A DNA stretch of 64,000 nucleotides, from positions 1 through 64,000 of the forward strand of contig NZ_SOEZ01000075.1 of the NCBI RefSeq assembly GCF_004402215.1. Reading direction: 5' to 3'. The notes under the pieces are model-generated. The model made no database searches. It was not told where the DNA came from and saw only the letters and a program-made list of their open reading frames with translations. A program made the translations under genes and the position numbers. Below, one piece after another: positions 54,711 to 64,000 of the stretch. Source of the DNA: Cryobacterium tagatosivorans. Lineage in GTDB: Bacteria > Actinomycetota > Actinomycetes > Actinomycetales > Microbacteriaceae. The number at the start of each line of letters is the position of its first letter. Within the stretch, counting starts at the first letter, position 1.

Positions 54711-55940
54711 ATGAGTGATCTCGACACCAAGCCGACCACCGGATCCGACGAGCCCGGGACGGTCGCCAAGGCCGCCTCCTGGGTCAGCCACGTCATCAGC
54801 GACCTGGGCAAGAACGGCATCTTCATCGCCCTGGTCCTGGTGGTTGTGCTGTTCGCCTTCCTGACCGACGGCATCCTGCTTCGGCCCCAGAACATTTCTA
54901 ACCTGATCGTGCAGAACGGGTACATCCTCGTGCTCGCCGTCGGCATGGTCATGGTGATCATCGCCGGCCACATCGACCTGTCGGTCGGCTCGGTCGCCGC
55001 CTTCGTCGGCGCCTGCTCGGGCGTCTTCGCGGTGCACTGGGGCCTCCCGTGGTGGCTGTCGATCATCCTCTCGCTCGGAATCGGCGCCCTCGTCGGCGTC
55101 TGGCAGGGGTTCTGGATCGCCTATGTAGGGATTCCCGCGTTCATCGTGACCCTGGCCGGCATGCTCATCTTCCGTGGCCTCGCCCTCGTCGTGCTCGGCA
55201 ACTCGAACATCGGATCGTTCCCGAGCGAGTACCGCGCCCTGGGCAACGGATTCCTCACCGACCTGTTCGGCGAGTACGAGCTGGATCCGCTCACCCTCGG
55301 CGTCGCGGCGCTGGCCATCCTCGCCCTGATCACCCAGCAGGTTCGCACGCGAATCGGTCGCCAGAAGTACAGCCAGGAGGTCGAGCCGCTCGTCTGGTTC
55401 GTCGCCAAGCTCGTGCTCATCACGCTCGCCATCGGCTTCTTCGCGTACGCGCTCGCCGCGTACAAGGGCATCCCGGTGACCCTGATCGTGCTGGCCGTGC
55501 TCGTGTTCGTCTACGGCATCGTGATGAACCGCACGGTCTTCGGCCGGCACATCTACGCGATCGGCGGCAACCGCCACGCGGCGGAACTCTCCGGCATCAA
55601 GACCCGCAAGGTCGACTTCTACCTGTTCGTGAACATGGGAACCCTGGCCGCGCTGGCCGGCCTCATCTTCACGGCTCGGTTGAACCTGGCCGGCCCGAAG
55701 GCCGGTGACGGCTTCGAGCTCGAGGCTATTTCGGCCGCGTTCATCGGCGGTGCGGCGGTCCAGGGCGGCATCGGCACCATCGGCGGGGCGATCATCGGTG
55801 GCCTGATCATCGGCGTGCTGAACAACGGTATGTCGATCCTCGGCATCGGCATCGAATGGCAGCAGGCCGTGAAGGGCCTCGTGCTGCTCCTCGCCGTCGC
55901 CTTCGACGTGTACAACAAGCGACGGGCTGGTGGCCGCTGA
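54711..55940 (+). CDS. Sugar ABC transporter permease (GguB/MmsB-like)
   Basis: A 409-residue permease with 10 or more transmembrane helices; the CUT2 motifs are IIAGHIDLSVGSVAAFVGACSGV, GLPWWLSIILSLGIGALVGVWQGFWIAYVGIPAFIVTLAGMLIFRGLAL and the cytosolic loop GGNRHAAELSGIKTRKVDF. A long central cytoplasmic insert (RIGRQKYSQEVEPLVWF) is typical of MmsB-type members. AAGGAG before ATG 54711. It completes the importer and is followed by a terminator. Confidence 0.93.
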   Translation: MSDLDTKPTTGSDEPGTVAKAASWVSHVISDLGKNGIFIALVLVVVLFAFLTDGILLRPQNISNLIVQNGYILVLAVGMVMVIIAGHIDLSVGSVAAFVGACSGVFAVHWGLPWWLSIILSLGIGALVGVWQGFWIAYVGIPAFIVTLAGMLIFRGLALVVLGNSNIGSFPSEYRALGNGFLTDLFGEYELDPLTLGVAALAILALITQQVRTRIGRQKYSQEVEPLVWFVAKLVLITLAIGFFAYALAAYKGIPVTLIVLAVLVFVYGIVMNRTVFGRHIYAIGGNRHAAELSGIKTRKVDFYLFVNMGTLAALAGLIFTARLNLAGPKAGDGFELEAISAAFIGGAAVQGGIGTIGGAIIGGLIIGVLNNGMSILGIGIEWQQAVKGLVLLLAVAFDVYNKRRAGGR

Positions 55941-55960
55941 CTCGCGGCAGTCGAACATCG

Positions 55961-55992
55961 GGCCCCGGTCGTCTTCGGACGCCGGGGCCTTT
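55961..55992 (+). terminator. Terminator of the arabinose-importer operon
   Basis: GGCCCCGGTCGTC and GACGCCGGGGCC form a stem with one bulge around a TTCG loop, followed by TTT; it begins 20 bases after the permease stop. Confidence 0.8.
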
Positions 55993-56155
55993 CGCATGCC
56001 GGTGCGACACGCCGCCGTGAATTCCACAGGGAAACCGGGCACCCCCTTTCGGGCCTGTGGATAACTCGCCGCGGCACCGCGGAAAATGGCCCAACCGAGC
56101 CCGCCGAGGCTGTGCAGAACCGGTGGAATGTCGGTGGATAACCACATAATTGTAA

Positions 56156-56203
56156 TTACTGCATGTAGTGGCCGTTCCTAGGCTCAATCACTAGATGTAG
56201 TAT
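56156..56203 (+). promoter_or_regulatory. nrdR box: Tandem NrdR boxes upstream of nrdHIEF
   Basis: TTACTGCATGTAGTGG (56156-56171) and TCACTAGATGTAGTAT (56188-56203) both fit the ACAC-TATAT-GTGT-like palindrome bound by NrdR. Their spacing of 32 bases is three helical turns, as in known NrdR targets. They lie about 75 bases before nrdH and imply repression when dATP is high. Confidence 0.75.
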
Positions 56204-56275
56204 TGAATCAACAGTTCGGCGCATAAACCGAACACCTGAATCCACACCTTTTGAGCCAGAGAGAGGCCCCCAGCG

Positions 56276-56509
56276 ATGGCAATTACGGTCTACACCAAGC
56301 CTTCCTGCGTGCAGTGCACGGCGACATACCGTGCCCTGGACAACAAGGGCCTCGAGTACGAGATCTTCGACCTGTCGGTCGACGAGAAGGCGCTCGAGGC
56401 GGTCAAGGCCCTGGGCTACCTGCAGGCTCCGGTTGTCATCACCGACGAGGACCACTGGTCCGGTTTCCGCCCGGACAAGATCAACGAGCTGGCCGCACGT
56501 ATCGCGTAG
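56276..56509 (+). CDS. nrdH: Glutaredoxin-like NrdH
   Basis: A 77-residue redoxin. The redox motif CVQC lies at residues 10-13, and the C-terminal block VVITDEDHWSGFRPDKINEL carries the W-S-G-F-R-P signature of NrdH that lets thioredoxin reductase reduce it. It supplies electrons to NrdE. AGAGAGG precedes ATG 56276. First gene of the class Ib RNR operon. Confidence 0.96.
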   Translation: MAITVYTKPSCVQCTATYRALDNKGLEYEIFDLSVDEKALEAVKALGYLQAPVVITDEDHWSGFRPDKINELAARIA

Positions 56510-56557
56510 TTTCGACACGTCCAACCGGCCGGCTCCCAACCACCGAGGGGGTGCCCA

Positions 56558-56962
56558 ATGACTGAGCTTGTCTATTTCTCCAGCACGTCCGGCAATACCC
56601 GCCGGTTCGTGGAGAAGCTCGGCCTTCCCGCGGCGCGCATCCCGCTCTACGCCAGGGACGAGCCGCTGCAGGCCGAGGAACCTTACGTGCTCTGCATCCC
56701 GACCTATGGCGGGGGCGGACAGGGGGGAGCGGTCCCCAAGCAGGTGATCCGGTTCCTCAACGATGAGAAGAACCGCTCACTGATCCGCGGCGTGATCAGC
56801 GCCGGCAACACGAATTTCGGCGAGGCGTACTGCCTCGCGGGGGACATCATCGCCGAGAAGTGCAACGTTCCCCACCTGTATCGATTTGAAGTATTCGGAA
56901 CACCGGACGATGTGCGCATCGTCCACGAAGGATTGGAATCATTTTGGAAGCAACAGCCGTGA
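56558..56962 (+). CDS. nrdI: NrdI flavodoxin-like protein
   Basis: A 134-residue flavoprotein: [15 protein letters not shown] binds FMN phosphate, [23 protein letters not shown] lies over the flavin and [21 protein letters not shown] completes the site. It generates the oxidant that activates the dimanganese-tyrosyl cofactor of NrdF. GAGGGG precedes ATG 56558; its stop overlaps the nrdE start. Confidence 0.96.
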   Translation: MTELVYFSSTSGNTRRFVEKLGLPAARIPLYARDEPLQAEEPYVLCIPTYGGGGQGGAVPKQVIRFLNDEKNRSLIRGVISAGNTNFGEAYCLAGDIIAEKCNVPHLYRFEVFGTPDDVRIVHEGLESFWKQQP

Positions 56963-59103
56963 AGTCGACGCCGCTCTCCTCGCCCGTTGGCGCGGAGATG
57001 GATTATCACTCCCTCAACGCCATGCTCAACCTGTACGGCCCGAACGGCGAGATCCAGTTCGACAAGGACCGTGAGGCCGCGCGGGAGTACTTCCTGCAGC
57101 ACGTCAACCAGAACACGGTGTTCTTCCACTCGCTGCGCGAACGCCTCGACTACCTGGTCGAGAAGGAGTACTACGAGCAGGCCGTTCTCGACATGTACTC
57201 GTTCGAGTTCATCACGAAGCTCAACGACCTCGCCTACGAGAAGAAGTTCCGCTTCCAGACCTTCCTCGGCGCGTTCAAGTACTACACCTCGTACACGCTG
57301 AAGACCTTCGACGGCAAGCGGTACCTCGAGCGCTTCGAGGACCGCGTCGTGATGACCGCGCTCGGTCTCGCCCAGGGCGACGAGAAGCTCGCGGTTTCCC
57401 TCGTCGAGGAGATCATCGCCGGTCGCTTCCAGCCGGCCACCCCGACCTTCCTCAACTCGGGCAAGGCGCAGCGCGGCGAACTCGTGTCCTGCTTCCTGCT
57501 TCGCATCGAAGACAACATGGAGTCGATCTCCCGCGCCATCAACTCCTCGCTGCAGCTGTCCAAGCGTGGCGGCGGCGTCGCGCTGCTGCTCACCAACATC
57601 CGTGAGTCCGGCGCGCCGATCAAGCAGATCGAGAACCAGTCCAGCGGCATCATCCCCGTGATGAAGCTCCTCGAAGACTCCTTCAGCTACGCCAACCAGC
57701 TCGGCGCCCGCCAGGGTGCCGGCGCGGTGTACCTGCACGCGCACCACCCCGACATCATGCGCTTCCTCGACACCAAGCGTGAGAACGCCGACGAGAAGAT
57801 TCGCATCAAGACGCTGTCCCTCGGCGTTGTCGTCCCGGACATCACCTTCGAGCTCGCGAAGAAGGACGAGGACATGTACCTGTTCTCGCCGTACGACGTC
57901 GAGCGCGTCTACGGCGTGCCGTTCGCCGACATCTCGGTCAGCGAGAAGTACCACGAGATGGTCGACGACCCGCGCATCAAGAAGTCGAAGATGAAGGCCC
58001 GCGACTTCTTCCAGACGCTCGCCGAGATCCAGTTCGAGTCCGGCTACCCGTACATCATGTTCGAGGACACCGTCAACGCGGCGAACCCGATCAAGGGCCG
58101 CATCAACATGTCCAACCTGTGCTCGGAGATCCTTCAGGTCGCCACCCCGACGACCTACAACGAGGACCTGTCGTACGACAAGATCGGCAAGGACATCTCC
58201 TGCAACCTCGGGTCGATGAACATCGCCCTGTCGATGGATTCGCCCGACTTCGGCCACACGGTCGAGACCGCGATCCGCGGCCTCAACTCGGTCTCCGAGC
58301 AGAGCCACATCTCCTCGGTTCGCTCGATCGAGGACGGCAACGACAAGTCGCACGCCATCGGCCTCGGCCAGATGAACCTGCACGGCTACCTCGCCCGTGA
58401 GCGCATCTACTACGGCAGCGAAGAGGGCATCGACTTCACCAACATCTACTTCTACACGGTGGTGTTCCACGCGCTGCGGGCTTCGAACAAGCTCGCGATC
58501 GAGCGCGGCCGTGCCTTCGATGGTTTCGAGGACTCGACCTACGCATCCGGCGCCTTCTTCGACAAGTACACCGACCAGGCCTGGACGCCGGCGACCCCGC
58601 GGGTCTCCGAGCTGTTCGAGACCTCCGGCGTGGCGATCCCGACCCAGGCCGACTGGGCCGAGCTGAAGGCATCCGTCATGGAGCACGGGATCTACAACCA
58701 GAACCTGCAGGCCGTGCCGCCGACCGGGTCGATCTCCTACATCAACAACTCGACCTCGTCGATCCACCCGATCGCCTCGAAGATCGAGATCCGCAAGGAA
58801 GGCAAGCTCGGCCGCGTCTACTACCCGGCGCCGTTCCTCACGAACGACAACCTGGACTACTACCAGGACGCGTACGAGATCGGCGCCGAGAAGATCATCG
58901 ACACCTACGCGGCTGCTACCCAGCACGTCGACCAGGGCCTGTCGCTGACGCTCTTCTTCAAGGACACCGCGACCACCCGCGACATCAACAAGGCCCAGAT
59001 CTACGCCTGGCGCAAGGGCATCAAGACCATCTACTACATCCGTCTCCGCCAGCTCGCGCTGGAAGGCACAGAGGTGGACAATTGCGTCAGCTGTATGCTT
59101 TAA
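56959..59103 (+). CDS. nrdE: Class Ib ribonucleotide reductase, alpha subunit
   Basis: A 714-residue catalytic subunit reducing NDPs to dNDPs. Visible are the first redox cysteine in [24 protein letters not shown]-type block [14 protein letters not shown], the active-site N-x-C-x-E in NLCSEI, the second cysteine in [11 protein letters not shown], and the tail NCVSCML that shuttles electrons from NrdH. The N-terminal ATP-cone of class Ia is absent, as usual for NrdE. GTG 56959 is chosen because it overlaps the nrdI stop by four bases; TTG 56944 is a less likely start. Confidence 0.95.
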   Translation: MKSTPLSSPVGAEMDYHSLNAMLNLYGPNGEIQFDKDREAAREYFLQHVNQNTVFFHSLRERLDYLVEKEYYEQAVLDMYSFEFITKLNDLAYEKKFRFQTFLGAFKYYTSYTLKTFDGKRYLERFEDRVVMTALGLAQGDEKLAVSLVEEIIAGRFQPATPTFLNSGKAQRGELVSCFLLRIEDNMESISRAINSSLQLSKRGGGVALLLTNIRESGAPIKQIENQSSGIIPVMKLLEDSFSYANQLGARQGAGAVYLHAHHPDIMRFLDTKRENADEKIRIKTLSLGVVVPDITFELAKKDEDMYLFSPYDVERVYGVPFADISVSEKYHEMVDDPRIKKSKMKARDFFQTLAEIQFESGYPYIMFEDTVNAANPIKGRINMSNLCSEILQVATPTTYNEDLSYDKIGKDISCNLGSMNIALSMDSPDFGHTVETAIRGLNSVSEQSHISSVRSIEDGNDKSHAIGLGQMNLHGYLARERIYYGSEEGIDFTNIYFYTVVFHALRASNKLAIERGRAFDGFEDSTYASGAFFDKYTDQAWTPATPRVSELFETSGVAIPTQADWAELKASVMEHGIYNQNLQAVPPTGSISYINNSTSSIHPIASKIEIRKEGKLGRVYYPAPFLTNDNLDYYQDAYEIGAEKIIDTYAAATQHVDQGLSLTLFFKDTATTRDINKAQIYAWRKGIKTIYYIRLRQLALEGTEVDNCVSCML

Positions 59104-59132
59104 GGCGACAGCCTTAACGTATGCACCGGTGG

Positions 59133-59175
59133 TCGAGCTTGTCGAGACCACGAATGCCGATCTCGACAAGCTCGA
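59133..59175. repeat. Palindrome GTCGAGCTTGTCGAGA...TCTCGACAAGCTCGA between nrdE and nrdF
   Basis: 15-bp perfect arms (59133-59147 with 59161-59175) around 13 bases. The core TCGAGCTTGTCGAGA is itself nearly palindromic. This motif is a recurrent intergenic repeat in actinobacteria. It sits inside the nrd operon, so it may affect mRNA stability between the two subunit genes. Confidence 0.75.
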
Positions 59176-59190
59176 TTTACGAACCACTGA

Positions 59191-60177
<987 letters not shown>

Positions 60178-60548
60178 GGAGCAGCGCAGCAGCCCCTGGG
60201 CGCACTGTGAGATACCGATGCAGTTGGCCAACGTTCCAAGATAGTTGTCACAAGTTTGATTGCGTGGCCAGTGTGACAACTATCTTGGAACGGTCCAACT
60301 ACGCGAAGAGTGTGAGTTCAGCCCTCGTCAGTGCTGCCAGGGCTATGCCAACGGACCCGGGCTCGGGCCATTTGCCAACCGCGTGAATCGAGCACGGCGG
60401 CAGATTCAGTGTGAGCGTCGGTGAGGGCGAGCAACGTTGGCCTGTGACCTCATCGCGGCGCCGTAAGCGCCGCTCATCCAGCTAGACAAGAACGCTCGTA
60501 TCCATCATCGGCTGAGCAGAACGATAACCGTGACGAAAGGGGCTCTCG
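60178..60548. other. Intergenic region between nrdF and the island-like segment
   Basis: 371 bases. A perfect 21-bp palindrome (60232-60292) lies near nrdF. The remainder (60293-60530) has no hairpin, tRNA or clear ORF; composition shifts to lower GC here, so the island boundary may lie within it. Confidence 0.5.
60232..60292. repeat. Long intergenic palindrome (21-bp perfect arms)
   Basis: CGTTCCAAGATAGTTGTCACA (60232-60252, 21 bases by position) pairs perfectly with 60272-60292 across 19 bases. It lies 54 bases past nrdF. The arms contain more A/T than the other palindromes. No T-run follows. Confidence 0.85.
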
Positions 60549-62069
60549 ATGAGGTCAGCACTTGGCCATCGAGCAACTGCGGGTTGGGTGTGGAGCATCC
60601 GGTGGGCTTTGTTCCGAACCGCCATCGGAGTCGTGATCCTGGGTGTGTTTGTTTTTCCGGCGCCCATTGCCCGCGCGCTGTCCGCTTCAGGTGCCATGGA
60701 TCTCCCTGCAAGCGCCGCTCACCTGCGGTTTTGGGCACTTGCCGGTTGCCTTACTAGTTTTGTAGCCATAGCGGTTGCGCGCAAAGCACGCAACATCCTG
60801 AGGAAGCCGGGTGGCAAGTATTACGTCACTGATTTCCTGAGGAGCGGACGGTGGGTGCGCTGGGCGCTTGCCCTCGTTTTGCTCATTTTGCTTCTGGCCG
60901 CCGAGCCACTTGTTTCATGGCAGTTTCCAGAAGTTAGAGGCGGCGGGGCGCAGGCTGCCGTCGATGCCCTGCGACTAGGAGTCCTACTGTGCGGGGGAGG
61001 GCTTCTCGCAATCTCTGTCGCCTCCGGGTTACGGCTCAGGTATCCGTCAGGTCGCTGGCGCATGACGAGAAAGGGCTACCTGGTTTGCGCCTCTGCCGCT
61101 GTGCTGGCTGCACTTATCGTGGCTTTCGTTTTCCCCGTCCAAATCGTCACATTCCAAATGCCCGGCGTGACTGGCTCGGTCCGCGAATCGGCCGTGGCGA
61201 ATTTTCGCCAGTCAGTCCTGTGGTGTGCTGGTGGCGTCATTGCCCTGGTCACTCTGTACTTGACCTTCACGCGGCAGGAACTCGACCGGGACTCCAACCG
61301 GACTGATCGTTTCACGGCAGCGATTGACCACATCGGGGATCTCGCGAGCGTGGCTACTCGCATTGGTGGGATCCACGCTCTGGGGCGCCTGGCCGCCGAT
61401 TCGACCCGTGATCGGGATACAGTGGCGCTGGTTTTGGCCTCGTTCATTAAGCATCAATCAGACAATCTGGCCGTGGCGGCTCCCGGAAGTGGAAGTCCAC
61501 TCCCCGTGGACATTCGAGTAGCGCTCCAAGTGGTCTCTGAACTCACAACGTATTCTGGCCCCTATATTGAAGGAATCGATTTTTCGAACCGCGATATGAC
61601 TGGGATCGAAGTAAGCCATCTTCGTCTCATGTATCCAGTCTTGACTGGAGCGAGGCTGCACAGAGCCCGAATCGGTGAATCTCACCTCCTGTCAGCGAAC
61701 ATTGCTGGGGCGGACTTCTCCGACGTGACGTGGGACAGTGCCCACATGTCGTACGCAGAGGCGGCGTCGGCGAACTTCAAGGATTCGCAACTCCAGGGGG
61801 CTTATTTCCTGTGTTCGAAATTCGAGAATGCGAACTTCGAGGGCGCCAATCTGGCCGGCGCCATTCTGCAAGAGGCTGACTTTAGAGGCGCCAATCTCCG
61901 GGAGACGATCCTCGATGAGGCCGACCTCAGCGGCACAAACCTGAGCGGAACTGTCGGATGGGAGCATTCGCAACTCGAAAGTGCCGGATACTGGGACCAT
62001 GCCACTCAATGGCCAGAGGGCTACCAGCCCCCTTGGCCCACGAAGTCGCATCCGGACTGTATGGCGTGA
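60549..62069 (+). CDS. Membrane pentapeptide-repeat protein
   Basis: A 506-residue protein. Residues ~20-245 hold about six transmembrane helices (FRTAIGVVILGVFVFPAPIA, LAGCLTSFVAIAVA, WALALVLLILLLA and others). Residues ~262-340 are a soluble linker. Residues ~345-480 are a right-handed pentapeptide solenoid with A(D/N)F/L repeats (ADFSD, ANFKD, ANFEG, ANLAG, ADFRG, ANLRE, ADLSG, TNLSG). Base composition is poorer in GC than the flanks, pointing to transfer. It neighbours a type I restriction gene; membrane pentapeptide proteins are often seen next to such loci, function unproven. GAAAGGGG precedes ATG 60549. Confidence 0.82.
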   Translation: MRSALGHRATAGWVWSIRWALFRTAIGVVILGVFVFPAPIARALSASGAMDLPASAAHLRFWALAGCLTSFVAIAVARKARNILRKPGGKYYVTDFLRSGRWVRWALALVLLILLLAAEPLVSWQFPEVRGGGAQAAVDALRLGVLLCGGGLLAISVASGLRLRYPSGRWRMTRKGYLVCASAAVLAALIVAFVFPVQIVTFQMPGVTGSVRESAVANFRQSVLWCAGGVIALVTLYLTFTRQELDRDSNRTDRFTAAIDHIGDLASVATRIGGIHALGRLAADSTRDRDTVALVLASFIKHQSDNLAVAAPGSGSPLPVDIRVALQVVSELTTYSGPYIEGIDFSNRDMTGIEVSHLRLMYPVLTGARLHRARIGESHLLSANIAGADFSDVTWDSAHMSYAEAASANFKDSQLQGAYFLCSKFENANFEGANLAGAILQEADFRGANLRETILDEADLSGTNLSGTVGWEHSQLESAGYWDHATQWPEGYQPPWPTKSHPDCMA

Positions 62070-62132
62070 CGCCCGATTGCCACGGTCACACTCCTCCCCT
62101 TCGAGGTCAAGCACACTCCCTTACTGTTCGAT

Positions 62133-64000
62133 TTAGGCTGCGCCGGCGCGCCCGTGCTTTCCGTAGAACTCGCGTGCAAGCAGCTCAAGTATCGCCTTCT
62201 GGATCTTCTTGCTGCCGAGCACCTGCTCGCTCATGGAACGGAAGTTCTCATCTGAGGCGATAACCGCATCTTGGAATGCCTCGGTCAGATCGGGGCTGCC
62301 CAAGAATTGTTCTAGGGTGTTCGCCTTCGCCTGTCCACGCAGCACTGAGTTCTCAGCGAACTTGCCGCCAACGTATCCGGTGAAGCCGACGAGGTCGTTT
62401 TCGGTCAGCGCATCGCCTTCGAAGAGCGTGTTCATTTTGTCTATGACTTGACGCAGACGAACGAACTCCGGATCCATAGCGGTGCCCGAACCCGCGGCCG
62501 AGAACGGCTTGAGCGGGTCGCCGTCATCTGAGAGTTGCAAATCCTCGGCCTCTTCCGGTCGAAGGCTGTAGTGCGTCAGTTTGACCCCGGAGAGGTCGAT
62601 CGAGCGGTCGCGGTTCTCGCTGCTGATCAGTGGTGCGAGCAACCGGTAGAAAATCGATCGCTTCTCGAGGCCAGTGTCGTGGTAGTTGATGAGTTGAGAG
62701 AGGAAATCGTACGCCCGGATGAATGAGTTCAGATCGCTGCGGAAGAGTTCCAGCTCCTCAAGACGCGAGGCATCTGCAGCAGCGACCGCGGCAGCGTACT
62801 GGCCAGCAAAACGCTGCTTAGCGGGAGTCAGCCACGAGGTGAGTATGTTGTTGCCCTGGTCGAACACCCACGCCTTCGCGGCGCCATCGACTTCGGACTC
62901 TTCGTAGATAAGGGCCTGGTCGAGTTTGTTCTGCAGGTCGTGGATGATGTTCGGGTCGGAGACATCGGCGAGCGATGCTTGCCTGTAATACGGAAGGAAG
63001 GCCGCGAGGATTTCCTGTGGATCGTTGACGAAGTCCAAAACGAATGTTTGGTCTTTGCCCGTTGCGGTGCGGTTGAGCCGTGACAAGGTTTGCACGGCGG
63101 TCACTCCGGACAGCTTCTTGTCCACGTACATGGCTACGAGCAACGGCTGATCGAACCCAGTCTGGTACTTATTGGCCGCCAACATGACCTGATAGTCGCC
63201 ACTGGCAAACGCCTGAGGGAGGCTGCGTCCCTTGAGACCTGGATTCATTGTGGCTTCGGTCACGGACAGCTCGCCGGCCTCCAGATCCGTCACCTCACCG
63301 GAAAACGCGACGAGCGCCTGCAGCCCAACGTACCCACGGTCCTTGACGTACTTGTCGAAGGCTCGTTTGTAGCGCACGGCCTCGATGCGACTGCCGGTTA
63401 CGACCATGGCCTTGGCTTGCGCGTTGAGGCGCCAGGCAATGTTGTCGCGGAAGTGTTCGATGATCACAGCGACCTTCTGCGCGATATTGTAATCATGGAG
63501 TTTCACCCACCGCATGATGTCCTTGGCCGCCTGGGTCTTATCGACCAGCGGGTCTTCGCTGTCGTATTCGCGACCGTTGTGCGCGAGTTTGAACGCGAGT
63601 TTGTATGGTGTGTAATTCTGTAGAACGTCGAGAATGAACCCCTCCTCAATGGCCTGCTGCATCGTGTAGACATGGAACGGGTGCGGCAACCCGTCGTCAC
63701 CAAGGCGCCCGAACAGCTCCAAGGTCTTCGCTTTCGGGGTGGCCGTGTATGCGAAGAAGCTGATGTTGGCGGCGGTCGCCTTCTCGGCCATTTCTGCGGC
63801 GAGCAATGCTTCAATATCGATCTCGCCCCCATCTGCCAGGTCGGCGAGTTCGTCTGGCGAGAGCACGTGCTTAAGCTGCGCGGAGGTGTTGCCGGTTTGC
63901 GATGAGTGGGCCTCGTCGGCAATGACTGCAAAGCTGCGACCGACGAGCGCCCCGGATGTCCTAATCGCCTTGAGCGCGAAGGGGAACGTCTGGATCGTGA
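62133..64000 (-). CDS. hsdR: Type I restriction enzyme R subunit, C-terminal part (5' end outside window)
   Basis: The frame is open from the window edge to the stop at 62133, about 622 codons. Reading in from the edge: the helicase DEAH box (VIADEAHSSQTG, near 63906-63917), TATPKAKTLELFG (motif III), then helicase domain 2 with MVVTGSRIEAVRYKRAF, AANKYQTGFDQPLL (motif V) and QTLSRLNRTATGKD (motif VI with arginine finger), followed by a C-terminal helical HsdM-contact domain. The nuclease and Walker A parts must lie beyond the window. GTG at 63866 is internal, not a start. HsdM/HsdS are expected upstream on the same strand. GC is lower than in the core genes. Confidence 0.9.
   Translation of the reverse strand, partial: TIQTFPFALKAIRTSGALVGRSFAVIADEAHSSQTGNTSAQLKHVLSPDELADLADGGEIDIEALLAAEMAEKATAANISFFAYTATPKAKTLELFGRLGDDGLPHPFHVYTMQQAIEEGFILDVLQNYTPYKLAFKLAHNGREYDSEDPLVDKTQAAKDIMRWVKLHDYNIAQKVAVIIEHFRDNIAWRLNAQAKAMVVTGSRIEAVRYKRAFDKYVKDRGYVGLQALVAFSGEVTDLEAGELSVTEATMNPGLKGRSLPQAFASGDYQVMLAANKYQTGFDQPLLVAMYVDKKLSGVTAVQTLSRLNRTATGKDQTFVLDFVNDPQEILAAFLPYYRQASLADVSDPNIIHDLQNKLDQALIYEESEVDGAAKAWVFDQGNNILTSWLTPAKQRFAGQYAAAVAAADASRLEELELFRSDLNSFIRAYDFLSQLINYHDTGLEKRSIFYRLLAPLISSENRDRSIDLSGVKLTHYSLRPEEAEDLQLSDDGDPLKPFSAAGSGTAMDPEFVRLRQVIDKMNTLFEGDALTENDLVGFTGYVGGKFAENSVLRGQAKANTLEQFLGSPDLTEAFQDAVIASDENFRSMSEQVLGSKKIQKAILELLAREFYGKHGRAGAA

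Larger units (their letters stand above)
55941..56275. other. Intergenic region before nrdH
   Basis: 335 bases holding the importer terminator (55961-55992) and, near the right end, the tandem NrdR boxes (56156-56203) with the nrdH promoter. It is noticeably A/T-richer from 56130 onward. No coding potential is seen. Confidence 0.6.

Noticed and set aside
53217-56147. 976-residue antisense frame
   Set aside because: Covers the sugar ATPase and permease genes on the other strand; stop-free because of high GC at third positions.
63503-63931. 142-residue minus-strand ORF at the right edge
   Set aside because: Out of frame with hsdR, which is open and has helicase motifs in another frame over the same bases.

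Overview
The window is high-GC, gene-dense actinobacterial chromosome, most like a member of the Microbacteriaceae (Leifsonia/Cryobacterium-type). The evidence is the gene content and order (paired MaoC dehydratases followed by murB; tRNA-Trp-secE-nusG-rplK-rplA next to an aspartate aminotransferase; DUF3105-DUF305; nrdHIEF), many GTG starts, several mRNAs that look leaderless, and frequent GCATCC (Ala-Ser) codon pairs. The genus cannot be fixed from the sequence alone.

Layout. 1-324: a lower-GC, structured stretch ending in the 3' half of a tRNA-Met with its terminator, probably the attachment-site scar of an integrated element lying to the left. 691-6883: SRPBCC protein, SGNH hydrolase, HEAT protein, GNAT, two MaoC-type dehydratases, murB and a DrrAB-like ABC exporter. 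7000-11220: aspartate aminotransferase and the tRNA-Trp/secE/nusG/rplK/rplA cluster. 11237-18381: an amine/amino-acid cluster (APC permease, cupin, FAD oxidoreductase), then a RamB-like regulator divergent from malate synthase aceB. 18420-24334: GNAT, photolyase, and a four-gene export operon (TasA-like protein, FN3/ricin-lectin protein, membrane-anchored protein, SipW-type signal peptidase). 24448-33010: quinone-type oxidoreductase, YqaJ nuclease, MacB-like ABC pair (permease frameshifted near its start) divergent from a two-component system, and a self-regulated MarR/MFS operon. 33190-35256: HAD phosphatase, then the L10-leader/rplJ/rplL operon. 35482-40812: carbohydrate ABC importer without its own ATPase, and an ABC exporter. 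40988-46486: DUF305/DUF3105, cystathionine beta-synthase, cystathionine gamma-synthase and an APC permease. 46622-55940: a complete L-arabinose regulon (LacI regulator, araBDA, ChvE/GguAB-type ABC importer). 56156-60177: NrdR-box-controlled class Ib ribonucleotide reductase nrdHIEF. 60549-64000: lower-GC, island-like DNA with a membrane pentapeptide-repeat protein and the C-terminal part of a type I restriction HsdR subunit that runs off the window.

Throughout the intergenic spaces there are long hairpins (total span about 40-65 bp, arms 15-26 bp) without T-tracts. Three share the same turn (CCTTC, about 11 nt, GAAGG) and look like a dispersed palindrome family. Regulatory DNA is readable at several loci: paired MarR operators, LacI operators on araB and on its own regulator, tandem NrdR boxes, a 9-9 palindrome in the promoter of the SipW operon, and a direct-repeat array between the MacB-like genes and the two-component system.
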